Shown here: positions 11,441 through 24,900 of the stretch, one piece after another
Layout of the letters: each line of letters opens with the position of its first letter
Position numbering within the stretch: the stretch's first letter is position 1
Origin: Sclerotiophoma versabilis
Lineage: Eukaryota > Ascomycota > Dothideomycetes > Pleosporales > Didymellaceae
NCBI GenBank assembly: GCA_012274445.1
Contig: JAAROD010000090.1
Location: 124,001 to 188,000, forward strand
Direction of reading: 5' to 3'
DNA: 64,000 nt
Translations under genes and position numbers: made by a program
Notes under the pieces: model-generated
The model's input: the letters and a program-made list of their open reading frames with translations, nothing else
Database searches by the model: none
Told to the model about the DNA's origin: nothing

Positions 11441-12690
11441 TCATGTCACGTTGTGTCGCGTCGCGTCATGTGAAAAGTAGTTGTTGTAGTTGTTGTAGTT
11501 ACCTCGTTGCATTTGCAGGCGTAATGATGAATTGCAAAAGGGCACAAACCCTATTCAGTTTTCAAGACCGTTCCAAGGATGATGTATGTCTGAACGCGAT
11601 GGTGATGAACCCACCACCAATCTCCACCCCAAGTTTCTCATCCCAAGTCCCCCCCCCCCCCCCCCCCCCCAGCCCCGCAAACTCACCATCTCATCCCCAT
11701 CCTTGACCGGATCCCTAGGTAACAGTTCGCACTTCACAAGGTCTTTGGACCCAAAACTCCATTCAACCCCCTCCTCCTGTTTTAATCGTTTTTTTCCCTC
11801 TTCTCTCCTTCCCCAAGACTCCCCTCCTCTTGATATATAACCCCAGTATCTCCATCTATATTATACAATACTCCATAGGTTAATATCGTGGCTTGGCATG
11901 GATTGTATTAACCCCTTAGCAGGCTAGGATGGGTCCATGCAATTTGTCATGTTGGATATTGAATGTGTTTTTGAATAAATGCATTGACTGGTTTGATTGA
12001 TTGAGTGATGCTAGATATTCAATCTTTGTCTTAATGGATCTCTTTGCATTTTGCGTAAAGACTCTGTTTTTTAGGAGTTTGCTTGTATAGTTGGATACTT
12101 TTCTGTAGCTGGATTGGGTCCGGACAAACCCATCAGTTGGCGAGTTATCTTGGTGTGTCCTCGCTGTGTGGCTGTGGGCTTGCTGCTGGGTATTGGTGGT
12201 TGTTGGGTGATTATGTGGTGTTCGTCTTTGGTTGCGCGTTTGTAGATAACAATCTATGGATGCTCATGTGTAGATGCTAACTTCTGCTCTTATGATGTCA
12301 GGATACTAACCATAACTTTTATACTGCTTACTTAATGTTATATAATCAGGACGCTATCTATAGCGTAGATCCTAGGATAGTTCACTACGCCGGCACCATA
12401 GCTTCCATCTGATTCTAGAGGAGAGGGAAAGAGGGAAGTATGGAATTGGAGGACGTCTTGTATTTAGCAATTTGGGGACTATCCAGATATACAGCAATAT
12501 AATATTATTATCGAGAATGACAAGAATGATGAGAACGATGAGAGTGAAAAGGGTATTAAAAACACTAAGAGGAATATCACGAAGCAACAGCGTGAGGGAA
12601 GCAACCAAATCCCAGACCAACTTGTCGTGCGTATCGCAAACACTTTGAGTCTTTACGACCTTGTGCCATCAAATCTTGAACTCCGCTGTA
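11441..12690. other. AT-rich intergenic region between convergent genes
   Basis: A 1.25 kb gap holding the 3' ends of UTP10 and of the secreted PAN/CBM gene. It is low in GC, with TATATA stretches near 11833 and 12340 and a C homopolymer. Only short, unsupported ORFs are present. Confidence 0.7.
11649..11670. repeat. Poly(C) tract, 22 nt
   Basis: Uninterrupted run of C, 208 bp downstream of the UTP10 stop. Its exact length is uncertain because homopolymers are error-prone. Confidence 0.85.
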
Positions 12691-14191
12691 TCATGTTACC
12701 TGCATGAGCATACTAACATCATCGATGTACACCTTATAAGGCGTCGCAGACTGCTGCGGACACTCGATCCAGAACTTCAAAAGCGGATTCGTGCCCATCC
12801 CCATGTTGATCCAGGTCGCAGAGTAACTGAACAAGGACCAAGCGTTCGTTGGGCAGTCAAACGGCAGCGGCGATCTGTACAGCAGATTACCGCCGAGAGT
12901 GGGGTATGTCACGCATTTGGAGTCTACAGTCTGCCGCGCCCAGTACGTGAGCGTGTAGGTCTGGTTCGGCTCGACTGTCACGTATTGCCACAGCTGTGCG
13001 CGGTAGGATGCGCTGCCGCTGTTTTGGATTAGGTATGAGGTGCTGCCGCTGTGTGCGGATTCGGAGGTGAAGCCTTTAGGTGCGCCGGCGCCGTTGTTGG
13101 CATCCGCCCAGATGGATGCGGTTTCGAAACTGGGGTTCTGGACGATGTTTGTGGGGATGAGGCGCGGTTTGGGTGTGGATGTTGGTGTGGGTGTGGACGA
13201 GGATGGCGAGATAAATGTTGGTGTCGGGGAGGGGGTGTTGGAAGAGCTCAAGACCGAGCTAGAAGAGCTCAAGATCACGCCAGAAGAGCTGGAGCGGATA
13301 CTCAGGATATTGGAAGATGGTGCGGGTGAAAAGGTCGAAGTGGACGCCACACTTGACGACACTGCGACCCGAGTGTTAAGAGAGATTCCTAAATTTGATC
13401 AGCAAGAGACCATGCGAGATGAGATCTTGACATACCGTCAACACCACTATTGGGAACATTCCCGTTGTTTTTATCCTTGAGATAACATTGACCAGGACCA
13501 GAACCACCCACAAAGGAAGCAGCAACGCACTGCGCATTGTCCGCGCATGCCTGCGTGCAGCTTGCGAGACCGTCTGTTCCGAGGGACGTGAAGTCGCCTC
13601 CGTAGAAGTCTTGGCCGCATGACAAGCTGAAAGAACGAGAGTTTTCTCCTGTGAAAATGCAGCCATCGTTCCAGGGACAAGCATAATCTGCCGGACAGGC
13701 TTGCTGGGATGTCGGCTGAGTGGCAGCGGCGGAAGAAGTGGCGGAAGCAACAGCGGAGGTTGTTTCTCTGGCGTTGACGTACACGCCGATGACGCCGGCG
13801 CTGTAACTTGGTCAGCGAATAGGTCTTCTTGAAGTCAATGGAAGTAGAGCAATCTTACTTAGTCTGAGCTGCATTGCATGTCGATTTCATATAACAGTTC
13901 CCGCCCACGAAGCTTGCTGCAACACATGCCTTTGTGAAGGAACATGCTTTCAGGCAACCAGCGAGTGTTGAAGTCTGCATCCATCAGTGTGTATTACTAG
14001 CCAAGAACTGCTCTTCAAACCTGTGTCAACTGCAGGTCGCCGCCATAGTAGTCAGTCGCGCAGCTGATTTGCATTGATGCACCGTTGGCGGAAAAACTGC
14101 ACCCATTATCTCGAGGGCATGATGGTGAGGCTGGACAAATAATTGCAGAGGCCCGTAGGGCAAGTGCTGCGGCTTGCAAGAGCGCTAGCAT
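12691..14191 (-). CDS. Secreted protein with tandem PAN/Apple-like domains and a C-terminal carbohydrate-binding-like domain
   Basis: Four exons on the minus strand: 14191-14021, 13974-13859, 13800-13436, 13388-12691 (introns 46, 58 and 47 nt), 449 aa. The N-terminus MLALLQAAALALRASA is a signal peptide. Two homologous Cys-rich modules follow. Each opens with a CPxxxxCPxxxGC pattern, then SCxxDxYGGD, then CxxACxxxxxCVAASFVGG and a Cys-Tyr pair, resembling fungal PAN/Apple modules. A Ser/Thr/Pro linker follows (about residues 225-285, probably O-glycosylated). The last 150 residues (NPSFETASIW ... YIDDVSM) have the NxSFE start and DDVS end of CBM4/9-like jelly-roll domains. The protein is probably extracellular and binds glycans; no catalytic domain is present. 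Confidence 0.8.
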
Positions 14192-15027
14192 TGTTCCTGA
14201 TCTGAAAGAAGGACTGGAGAAGTTGCGGCGGTGTAGAGCCGTACCTCATCAGTACGTAGTTGAATGGACGCTCTTATATTACATTCATCAGAGGGCCAGA
14301 AGCCCAAAGTCAATGCCCGAGTATGTAGGCTCTAGATAGCAAGGCTGAGGAGTATGTTCGTGCTCCTTTGTCTGATTGCCTCTTTTGGTTGGTTCCTGCG
14401 TACGGAGAATCCGATATAGGCATCGCTTCAACGCTATCTACAACCCGCCGCTCGTACACAAACCTCACAAATGTGTCGTCGGTTGTGTCTTGTAGAGTTT
14501 GGTCGCCGACCTCTTTTAAATTGACCTAGGTTTCCACCTGTACAAGCTTAAGCTACGACAAGTGAACATCCTGTTCAAAGGTAGCTTACGGCTTCAACGT
14601 CTGGCATGCCACTGTCGCCAACCACCAAAAGAGATTGCAAAAGTAACAGCCGGTCCATCAAATAGCGCATAGTCGTGATTTTGAGTAGGTAGAATCAGTT
14701 GGAAGGGACCCCTCTTGCTTGGATCATTCTTGCTAACTTGCTAGTTCACCAAAAGCCTAACATTGAAGCCTCATACCGTCCCTGATAAATATTAAGATCA
14801 AATTTCCTGAATCAAAATTATCAAACTGGGAGCTGAGTGCTTGATCGACGGTGTCGCGTCTAGATCGCGAAAATAGGCCGTCTTTGGGAAGGCGTAGAAA
14901 GTTTCGGCGGCGCAAGCGCTAGACTAGCGTCCGCCTTACAGTACATACCTCCGTCTTCCACTAGCTACAACATCACCCTTAGCAGCAGCAGCAACAACGC
15001 CGGTCGGGAAACATCCATTTTGATTAC
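14192..15027. other. Intergenic region upstream of the PAN/CBM gene
   Basis: An 836 bp gap that includes the promoter of the secreted PAN/CBM gene and the 3' flank of the PTH11-like gene. I see no gene or clear repeat in it. Confidence 0.6.
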
Positions 15028-16175
15028 TTACATGTCATAGTTCATCTGGTCCTCACTCCCTGTCTCATTGGTTGTTGTCACTGTCGTACGTCTCTTTAGT
15101 CGCATTCTGATCTTTCCTATCGTCAAAACCTCATCGGACTGCCTTGACGAGCCCTCGTCTGATGTCGGACGCGGCATTACTTTACTTCTGATCAATGAGA
15201 GGAGCGATTGTATCCCGCGGAGAAGAGGGTAGAGGGTTGGAACTGTGCCACAAACGACCAAGAGAAAAAGCTCGGCCGTCACCCAGGCAAAAATGTCATA
15301 TGTCGCCCAGGTCTGATCGGTGCGGTTTCCGAGCTCTGCAAGGTACTGTGTTTTGATGCCCGAGCATATGGATGTCAAGAGGTTGAGACCGAAAACGATG
15401 GATAGCTGGATTCGCTGAAGCATGCTGATATGGAGCTTCCAAAAGATGGTAAGCGGTATGACTGCGAGACTAGCGTCGGCAAATGTGTAGAAAGCTACCG
15501 GTGTGAGTGTGGTATATTGAAGAGAAAACTCATCAACCTGCCAACTTACAACCAGTGAAGATGCCATAGCTGGCCATGATCTTGGGATCTATGCATGTCC
15601 CAATAACTCGCGGATCCCATAGACGCTGTGGCGGACTGCATTGCAGGAATGTCAACAGGGAGCATGAGATAGCCACGCAACTTGTCAAGACGATGGTCAC
15701 GGTCCAGAGGTAGATCCGCTGCCACCTCCATCCAGTATCTCGCATGATGGATAACAACAGTGCTGAAATTGAGATCTTTCCAGTCGCGACGCCAATGATG
15801 CCAAACACCTGAGAAGTCCAATTTAACCAGATAGCCTTCGTCAAGTTATCCATTCCGCGCTTTTGTACATCCCAGATGTGCTGACATCCTCCTCGGTTCG
15901 CGTACAACGTCAATACTGCGGACCAGCCTACAAAACATACCTCGGCTTCCGTCAGCATCTCCCGCAAATCTTGGCGCTCTGCATACCCAAGTTGTTCCCA
16001 TGAAGATGTCATCCCATCCAACTTGTCTTCTGCGCACACGAAAAATAAAGCGAAGAACAACGGTAAAGAAAGAGATAGCAGTCAGAGTCCACATCATGAC
16101 AATGAGGGCGGGCCCTCGATCAGGAATCGAATCCCCATCTTGTGGACTGAGTGTGTCCATCTCTAATAAAATCAT
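15028..16175 (-). CDS. PTH11-like integral membrane protein (fungal rhodopsin-fold domain)
   Basis: Three exons on the minus strand: 16175-15987, 15940-15550, 15494-15028 (introns 46 and 55 nt), 348 aa. Seven hydrophobic segments are seen, including ALIVMMWTLTAISFFTVVL, an FVGWSAVLTLYA segment, a ISISALLLSIM segment, LTSCVAISCSLLTFLQC, a FYTFADASLAVIPLTIFW segment and LFLLVVCGTVPTLYPLL. The R-R-x-V-G-W-D-D motif after TM1 and the conserved W-DPRVIGTCIDP loop are typical of the fungal PTH11/rhodopsin-like family. The cytosolic tail is Thr/Ser-rich. The start could also be the next Met at 16160. Family members are candidate GPCRs for surface or nutrient cues; the ligand is unknown. It is divergent from the O-methyltransferase gene. 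Confidence 0.8.
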
Positions 16176-16613
16176 GTGGAAAATGGCGAAGTTCAGCGTT
16201 GATGGCCATGAATCAAGGTGTTTGCGAATTCGAATTGCGCGTCTCACGCTTCTTATCACTTAATGTTACTGCTTTTTGCAGTGCAAGGCAGGATCCGCAG
16301 CGTTGGTAAATCACCAACGTCGTCTTGGAAGAACAGGAACAATCGTTTCGCGTAAGACTGCACAAGATTGCGTTCTCATTCGTCTGCACCCGTGCGGCAC
16401 AGGTCTTGCGATCGAGCGAAGGACCAATCCTTCAATACAGTGCGACGCGTAAACGGTTCGAAACAGCCTAGTTCATCCTTCTGCCGGACGCGCCTTTCTT
16501 CTTGGAGCGATGAGCCGACATGGACCGAGCCGCTCAGTAGTTCAAGTAATCCCCACATCTTCCAAGCTGCACCCGAGCCCAGTACTAAATCACAATCCTG
16601 CACAACCTCAAGG
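16176..16613. promoter_or_regulatory. Shared promoter of the PTH11-like and methyltransferase genes
   Basis: A 438 bp gap between divergent start codons. No specific operator can be named from the sequence. Confidence 0.5.
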
Positions 16614-17968
16614 ATGACGTCGCAGGCCAACCCGCGGGCTCTGATTGAGCAGCTGCAGCTCCTCAATGCTGATCCAGGCTCCTACTTCCAGACCGATGCG
16701 CAGAAACGTGACTTCCAGAAGCTGGCCCGGCAAGCTGCGACCGCAGTGGAGGAGCCGTTCGAGACCATGCAACGTTTGGTGTATGGCGTGAGTGATTGGA
16801 TGCAGCATTGTGGCACCTCGCAAGTGCTGACTTACTTCTAGCCTCTCCCACTTGTCACCGCACGTATTGGGCAAGATCGTGCTATCTTCAGTACTCTGGC
16901 AAAGAATAATGAAGGAGCAAAGCTTGACGACATTACTCAGGCGACAGGACTTCCCAAAGGTGTCCTTGAGTCTGTGCTCGATTATCTGTGCACACAGGGC
17001 ATGGCCACTGAGACAAGCCCAGGGACATACAAAGCTACGCCTCTAACGCACATGCTTCTTGTGCCGCTCTTTAACGATGCTGTCACTCACTTGTCAGTTA
17101 CTCGAAAGATTACATGAAACCTTACTGACCTTATACAGTCATGACAACTGCGCCCCAGCCTTTATTGCTCTAAATGAAGTACTCGGTAATCCTCAAGAAG
17201 GCAGGACCGCCTTCAAAGTTGGGCAGCACAGCGAGGAAGACTTCTACACATGGATGGAAACGCATCCCGTTCAACAAGGCGCCTTCCATCGTTTCATGGA
17301 GGCCCAGTTCGCCATGCTACCCACTTGGTTAGATGCAGTCTCTTTTGACACAGAAATCGCTCAGGACACTTGTGTGGAAGACGTGGTCTTCGTCGATGTC
17401 GGTGGCGGTAACGGCTCGCAGTGTGCAGCTTTGAGGAAGGCCTTTCCAGAGCTCAAGGGTCGAATGATTCTGCAGGACCGACCAGCTGTTCTCGAGAAGG
17501 CGCTGAAAGTCGACGGTCTGGAGCTGATGGCACACGACTTCCTGACTGAGCAGCCAGTGCACAGTAAGCTCGCACATGCAAATCCCACTAAAGGCCACTA
17601 AACTGACACAATCAGACGCAAGAGCATATTACTTACGCCAAATCCTGCACAACTTCGACGACACAACTTGCATCCAGATCCTGCAGATGCATCTTCCAGC
17701 GCTTCAGCACAACCCTGACAGCAGAGTCTACATCGACGACAAAACACTACCTGATGAGAAGCCTGATGCCGGTGCGCCAGGTGTCGAGTACACGGCTGCG
17801 CTCAGTCTGGCTATGAAAGCGATGTTCGACGCACAGGAGAGGAGAGAGAAGCACTGGCGGTGGATTGTCGATCAAGCAGGGATGGAGGTGGTAGAGATCC
17901 GGAAATTTACCAAGTTCGATGATAGTGTTATCATCGTCAAGAGACGGTACCAAGATAACTGGCGTTGA
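16614..17968 (+). CDS. SAM-dependent O-methyltransferase (plant/fungal COMT-like)
   Basis: Four exons: 16614-16787, 16842-17092, 17139-17563, 17616-17968 (introns 54, 46 and 52 nt), 400 aa. The N-terminal half is a winged-helix dimerisation domain (LDDITQATGLPKGVLESVLDY). The SAM-binding motif I is VVFVDVGGGNGSQ at about residue 224, followed by QDRPAVLEKA, and HDFL is the usual post-II motif. The catalytic base is probably His295 in YYLRQILHNFDD. Such enzymes methylate hydroxyl groups of small phenolic or polyketide metabolites in the cytosol. No polyketide or peptide synthase is visible nearby, so the substrate is unknown. Confidence 0.88.
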
Positions 17969-18904
17969 TGGATTGATTCCGAGCTCGAGTGGCTGGATTA
18001 TGAGTATGCAACTTTCCATGTTCAGGATTCATGATTCCATCTCACCCATCTTCAACGGACTGCTTGCCGCCATATCTGGACTTTATCAGCCCTGCAAAAT
18101 GTAACTGTCTCTGAATTGACCGGAACGAGTCCTCAAGAGAATACCCTTTCTACATCGAAGATCGAGGAGTGAACTTGTCTAGCAAGATATGTAGACAACG
18201 AGAGAAGACCGCAGGACAATTCTGTGCTGTTCATGATGCAAGGCCACAGTCTTGGTCATCCTCGAGTTGTAAGGAACCTTTCGGCGATACGATATGCAGT
18301 GGCAAGCTGGGCGGTAAGGCCCCCTGAGGTTATTCCATCTCACACCTCGATTATTGCATACGGAGTGTTCTCTCAGCTCCTTGTCGCGTTGGTTTGGTCA
18401 TGCGTGTGCGTGTGTGCACGCCTGGTTAGATTCTACGACATAAGATCAACATTGCATCAGTATGGATGCCTGTGTCACGCAGATCTCTAGACATCTGGAT
18501 GCCTACACTGCTTTCAGCGTTGCACTATGCCCGTTGAAACAATTTAGGGAACCTTTCACCAACTGCGTCTCAGCTTCGTTATTGCTTGGTTGCACGAGAT
18601 CGTATACCTACATGTGTCTGATTTGGCAGCACAAACAGAGCCAAACTTAGGTGAAGGCATCTCAACGGGTGACAATCTTCGAGCTGTGGCGTCATTGATC
18701 ATCTCCAGGGCGAACTATTTTCACAACCTCCCTTCACTTCATCCACCGCCCCACTTCCACAGCTCTCGCCGCAACTATAAGCTCCGCCCATCTCACTTTT
18801 CTTTCTTGCGACAAACTCAGACAACCGAGTCAACTCTGAGCTTCCGAATTGGTTCACACCACTTGCAGCTTCATCTTCCGTTACCGTCAGCGCATGCGCA
18901 CATC
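17969..18904. other. Intergenic region and chitinase promoter
   Basis: A 936 bp gap. The last 200 bp before the chitinase ATG are pyrimidine-rich (CTTCACTTC, TTTTCTTTC), as is common for highly expressed fungal genes. No gene is seen. Confidence 0.55.
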
Positions 18905-21900
18905 ATGCGACTGTCTTTGCTTTTCGTCGCCTTGCTCGGGCAGACCGCATTCAGCGATTACGCTTCCAGCGGCGAGTCCAACCTAACACTCTTCGGCGCT
19001 CCGCGCCACAACCTTGATGGCGTTCTTCCGATGCTTAGCATTGAGGAAGGCTACATTCGCTCACAGACCGATGGTACTTCAAACCAGGCTTTTGGTCCAG
19101 GCGGTGTACTCCAGTGCAGCGCCTCCATTCCTTGTCCTGACGGCAGCTGCTGCAACTCCAGTGGTATGTACTCTCCAAACCGTATCCTGGCATGGCGTCA
19201 CTAAGAATATCCAGGACAATGCGGCTACCGTGACGAGCACTGCAAGCAGGCTTGCGTAGCCAACTGCGATGCTAAGGCACCTTGCGGTGTAAACAGCGAG
19301 GACGGCTCGCAGTCGTGCCCTTTGAATGTCTGCTGCTCTCACTTTGGCTTCTGCGGAGCGTCAGATGCTTTCTGTCGCGATGCGACTCAGTCTGGCGAGA
19401 GCACGCCTTGTCAGAAGGGCTTCGGCAAGTGCAGCACTGTCACCACCCAGTCGACGCCGACATGTGGCAAGGGCAGCGGAACAGCTTCACGCAAGATCGC
19501 CTATTACGAGGCCTGGTAAGTTGCTGAAACCCTCCCTCGGTCGTCCAAAATGGCACTGACGACCGTCAGGAATACCCGTCGTAGGCCTTGTGACAAGATC
19601 TGGCCTGCGAACATCGACACTACCGGCTTGACGCATCTAGTCTTTTCATTTGCTACGATCGACCCGACCACGTTTGCGGTTGCGGCAATGCACCCGGATG
19701 ACGAAAAGCTCTACGCAGACTTCCTCAATCTCAAGGATGGCTCGCAAAAGTGGATTGGAATTGGTCAGTAATTTGTTTTATGAGATGTCTGCAACGCTTC
19801 ACATTCTAACCCACCACAGGTGGATGGGAATTCTCCGACGCTGGTGCTACGCGGTACACCTGGTCTCAGCTGGCGAGCTCCAAAGCCAACCGCGATGCTT
19901 TCATTGCCTCACTTACCAAGTTTCTTCACGAGTGGAAGTTTGAAGGCGTGGACATCGACTGGGAGTGGCCTGGCGCTGAGAGCCGTGGCGGCAATCCAGC
20001 CATGGACAAGCAAAATCAAGTTGAACTCGTCAAAGAACTCCGTGATGCCCTAGGCTCACGTGGTCTGTCAGTTGTGTTGCCTGCACAGTACGAGTATCTG
20101 AAACATCTGGACCCCAAGGCTCTTGAGGCTGAGGTTGACTTCTTCAACGTCCTGGCATACGATCTTCACGGCGTAAGCACCTCCCCACTTCATTTTCAAC
20201 GTTAGTGATGCTAACACTACAGCCCTGGGATGCCACCATTCCTGGCTTAGGCCCTCTCATTAAGCCACACACCGACCTCAAGGAGATTGACGCCGCACTC
20301 GATCTCTTCTGGTTCAACGATGTCACTCCTGCGAAGATCAACCTTGGCGTTGCCAATTACGGCCGTGGATACCTTCTCGCTGACGCAAATTGCGCGCATC
20401 ACGGATGCACATGGACCAGCCCCGCTAAAGCTGGCGAATGTACCGAGCTTGCTGGCGTTCTGTCTCAGTGCGAGATCCAGCGTATCATCAGCGCAAAAGG
20501 CCTAAGGCCCGAGATGGTCAACGACGACGCAGGTGTGAAGCAGATTGTTTTTAATGGGCAGTGGGTTAGTTACGATGACAACGAGACTCTTGGTTTGAAG
20601 ACAGAGCTTGCCAACAACCGCTGCCTTGGCGGTACAGCGCTCTGGGCAATTGACTACGCTTCTTGCGGTGGCAGCAGCGGCCCTGGTGAACCCGGTACAC
20701 CGAAATCGAGCTCTGCTGCACTTTTGCCTTCTGCGCCTGGTATTTCGGTCGCACCTCCGAGTGCTTCTAGCGCACCGTCAAAGCCTTCGTTACCTGCAGC
20801 ATCTTCAGCATCACAATCTTCAGCATCACAATCCTCAGCATCACAATCCTCAGCATCGCCATCTTCAGCATCGCCATCTTCAGCATCGCCATCTTCAGCA
20901 TCGCCATCCTCGGCACCAATATCCCCGGCACCATCATCTTCAGAACCGGGATTCTCAGCACCAATATCTTCACAATTGGCATCCTCGCCACCAGTGATAT
21001 CCACAACGCCTGAAAAGTCGTTCGCATTGGCATCTTCAACACCAGTGGCAACTTCGGAACCAGTAACATCCTCTGTATCGGCATCCTCACCATGGTCTTC
21101 CATGTTTAGCTTTTCTCCATCGCCGCCAGCCCATTCAACGCAAAATGTATCGTCGGCACCTACTTTCACGCCGTCGACCACCTCACATGTCAAGTCTTCC
21201 GCGGCGCCGCCCACTGTCATTCCAATCATATCTTCGGTTGGTTCGTCTAATCAAGCATCTTCTGCTCCGCCATCGTCTACTTCAACATCTTCAGCGTCAG
21301 CTTCTTCTATACCAACATCATCTACTCCAACGCCTATTGCTCCAACATCTTCTACTCCAGCATCTTCGGCTTCAGCTTCATCTATACCAGCGTCATCTGA
21401 TACAGGATTATCTTCAGTGCAATCAACAGGTTCCTTATTTAAACCGCCAGCTATATCGACACCGGAGTCGTCGGTTGCCTCCAGCGCAGCGTCGTCTTCG
21501 CAGACACCCGATGCTTGGTCCTCTGCGCTGACAACGAAATCAAGCGCAGCTCAAGCAAGCTCTGTTGCATCTACTGTAATCTCCTCTCAGGTTACGTCTA
21601 GTGACATTCCGCCTATCGTGATTGTGCCATCGCTTAGGCCCTCTCAATCTTTTGCAGCTACGACCGCTAGCACCTCCAGAGTAAGCTCGGTGGCGGCTTC
21701 GTCGAGAGCTGCTACGTCAGAAGTGACCTCAGTACCCAACTCGATCTCATCATATGATAGTTCTGCATGGATCTCCTCAGGTGCCGCAAGCTCAACACGA
21801 GGCTTCTTCAGTTCCTTTGTGGTTGGTCAGTCATCTTCGCAAGCGGCTTCACTGGCAGCCTCCACTTCTAGTTCCTCAACTTTCGGGTATTCCAGCACCT

Positions 21901-24900
21901 CAAGCGCAACACAAATTACTTCTGCCATTTTGGGCACCTCTTCAACTTCTAATTGGATCTCGCCCTTCACATCCACGATCGGGCCGACCTCAGCCTGGGC
22001 GTCAAGCTCTGTTGATGCATCTTCTAGCATCCACACGCCCTCTGAACAGTCCTCCGCTACCACTTCCTTGGTATCGCAACCTTCCCAAGGCCTGACTGGT
22101 ACCTCTCCAGTCATATCAACACCATCTCAGTCTGGTATTACCACCAGTGTGACATCACGGTCCGGCTCACAATCTTCGGCTGCTACAACCGTGACTACAT
22201 CAAGGGTAGGCTCATTGACAGCTTCTTCGATCGCCTCAATGACTTTTGATGCATCTTCAGCATTATCACAGTCAACAACTTCCAGCATCGCAGTGTCGTC
22301 ATGGGCATCCTCAGCTTCAGCCCAGACTTCGGTCATGAGCAGTTCGGACACTTCAGGCACCACTCAGACGTCTTCAGCCTCTCAATTGTCAAGCTCGGTA
22401 GCATCTTCACAAGCAATGTCTTCTGGCACGCAGGGAGGAAGCAATACCATGATTTCCACCCCAAATCCTACATCGAATGCCTCCAAGACTCAAGACCGAG
22501 ATCGCACCACGACCTACGATGATGACGACACTAATTCAAATCAATCGTCGATCGGTACTATCACTACCTCCACGACCACCGCCACGACAGTGACCCCATC
22601 ATCAACATTTAGTGGAAATGCAACACCAACACCGTCCGGTGCACTCGTTGGCATTTGCCCTAAGTGCCCTGAGTTCAAGTGGTGCCTTTTTTTGGCGAGC
22701 AAAAACGTCGATGAGCTTCCCGAGTTCCCTCCTTTGGAGTGTTTAGATAACCAGTGGTGCTTAGACTGTTGGCCAAAGCCTCCTTCGTTCAATCTCGAAA
22801 TTTGTCCATTGCAGTGCTGGCTTTTGGACTGGTGCAGACCCCTCTGTGGTCCCACAGACAGCCTTCCAGAGGATATTCCGCCTCCTGGTATCAAATTGGG
22901 TTGGTTCACTGTTTGGTGGTGGAATCTACCCGTTAAAGGATGTGTTCCAAATGACTGCAAGAAAGAGTGTATCGTATGGTATGGTCTTACTCTCGTGTTC
23001 TTCAAGCGTCCTGTCTGCCCTTGCGTTCCCAGGACTTGCACCAAGGGCGAGAAGGAGGACAACAAGAGAAACAAGAAGTGCAAGCTCTTCGGGTGTGGTA
23101 AGTGATGTAATGAACCGCTTTTTATTGAAATAGCAACTAACTCTGAGCAGGTTGCGGCTGGATGGGTCTGCCTATTGGCCCTGGATGCGACGTCAACCTT
23201 GACTGGCCCAAGATATTTCCTCGGGGTATCTTTGGTAACGACCCTTGTGTTTGGTTCGGTGGCTGTAAATCCCCACCAGACCCAAATCCGCCTCCGCCTC
23301 CTCCGCCTCCTCCGCCTCCTCCACCTCCCGGGCCAAAAGACGACGAGTGGAGTGATGAAGGCTGCGGTCCTCTTGGCTGTAAAGGTTACTGCTACACTGA
23401 AGATGGCTGTGATCCATGTCCTCCCCAGCTCTGTAAGGGTCACTTGTGTACCAAGCCGGGAGGTTGTGGTCCAAGAACAGGACCCGACCCCAAACCCGTA
23501 CCGACACGAAAGCCGCAGTGTGAAGAGAAGGATAAGACCACCGTGACTGAGCGTCTTGTCTCTTGCTTTGTCGATCTCAAATTGGAGCCAACCACCATTG
23601 CATCCATAAATTACACTCAAACCGAGACATTGACATCTGCATGTATTTCGTTTGAGGCTACTTACACCGGCTGCGGTATCCTAGGTATCACAACAACCAC
23701 CACAGTCTCCAGTGTCACGGCTACATCCAGCAGCAGTGAAGCTCCGATGTGTTCTCGGGCACCGCTTGACCTCAACAACGATGAAGGCGACAATGAGCAG
23801 CCTCCTCGAACTACAAATGGCCCATCTTGTACGCGCACCCCACTTTCACTAGATGACGATGAGGGCGACAACGAGCAGCCGGTCTCTTCTGAAGCTCCTG
23901 CTTGTACTCGCGCACCACTTTCGCTTGATGATGATGAAGGTGACAATGAGATGCCTGCTGATATGTCGTCGAGCTTGCAGATGTCGAACTCTACGATATT
24001 TTCGTCGACACCCACACCAACATTCAACTCCTCGAGTATTGTGTCTTCCACGAGCATATCATTCACTTCTTCTTCCGCTAATATCACGTCCTCTTCACTG
24101 TCTCGGGTACCTCCACCGTCCACTCTAAGCATATCCACAACTCCTATATGGGGTACTGGAATTCCATCTGGCACTCCAGTCGTTAACTGTCCTACCTGCG
24201 ACCAAGTCTTTGCGGATTGCACCAAGTATAGGTGCAAGCCAGATGGATCTGATGCCAATGCATGCGCCAAGTTCTGTCTGTCAGCACTGTGCTACGGCCA
24301 GGAAAGTGCTGATTTCTGCAAAAAAGGCCCCTGTAAGCCTGCAGCCTGTCCCAAGGACAACCCAGTCAATTTCGAGAAAGGTGAACCTGCAACTCCCTTC
24401 ACTACAGTCTTGTCCCTTTCCAGCACAACGCTCACCGTTACCGCAACTCCAACTTACTCAACGGTAAGTCTTTCGCACTCACCTACACCGACTTGCGACG
24501 CAGGCCACACTATCTCGCCTACCGGCAATTGGACTATCTTAGTCGAGCACCAGATTAAGCGTCGACCTGACAACGCGACTCTCACATGGAAATTGTGGGA
24601 CGAGCATGGTTGTCATGCTGGTTCAGGGTTGGGCTGGAATAATATTCTCGGCCGCAACATCACCCTCGATATTGGTGCGTTTTCTCGAAGTCCAGGTTGG
24701 AACATGGGCTACGCGCTCCACACGGACGTCATCAATTCTCTGAGCACACCGGAATCCGAGATCAAGTTCGACATCTCAAAGCCCGTGGCTGGCTGCAAAG
24801 AGTGGTGCTGGGTAAGTTGGAAAATTAACAACCGAGACGAGAGCAGGTCTTGGGAGATCATGAACGATTGCGCCGAGCAATGTGGTGTGCAGAAATTCGA

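Noticed and set aside
20654..23620. Long minus-strand ORFs opposite the chitinase (for example 20654-21229 and 22541-23620)
   Set aside because: They are antisense shadows of the repetitive Ser-rich coding region and have no family features.
24812..24846. GTAAGT...GCAG pair inside the last chitinase exon
   Set aside because: Only 35 nt, shorter than any intron here, and removing it breaks the reading frame; reading through gives sensible protein.
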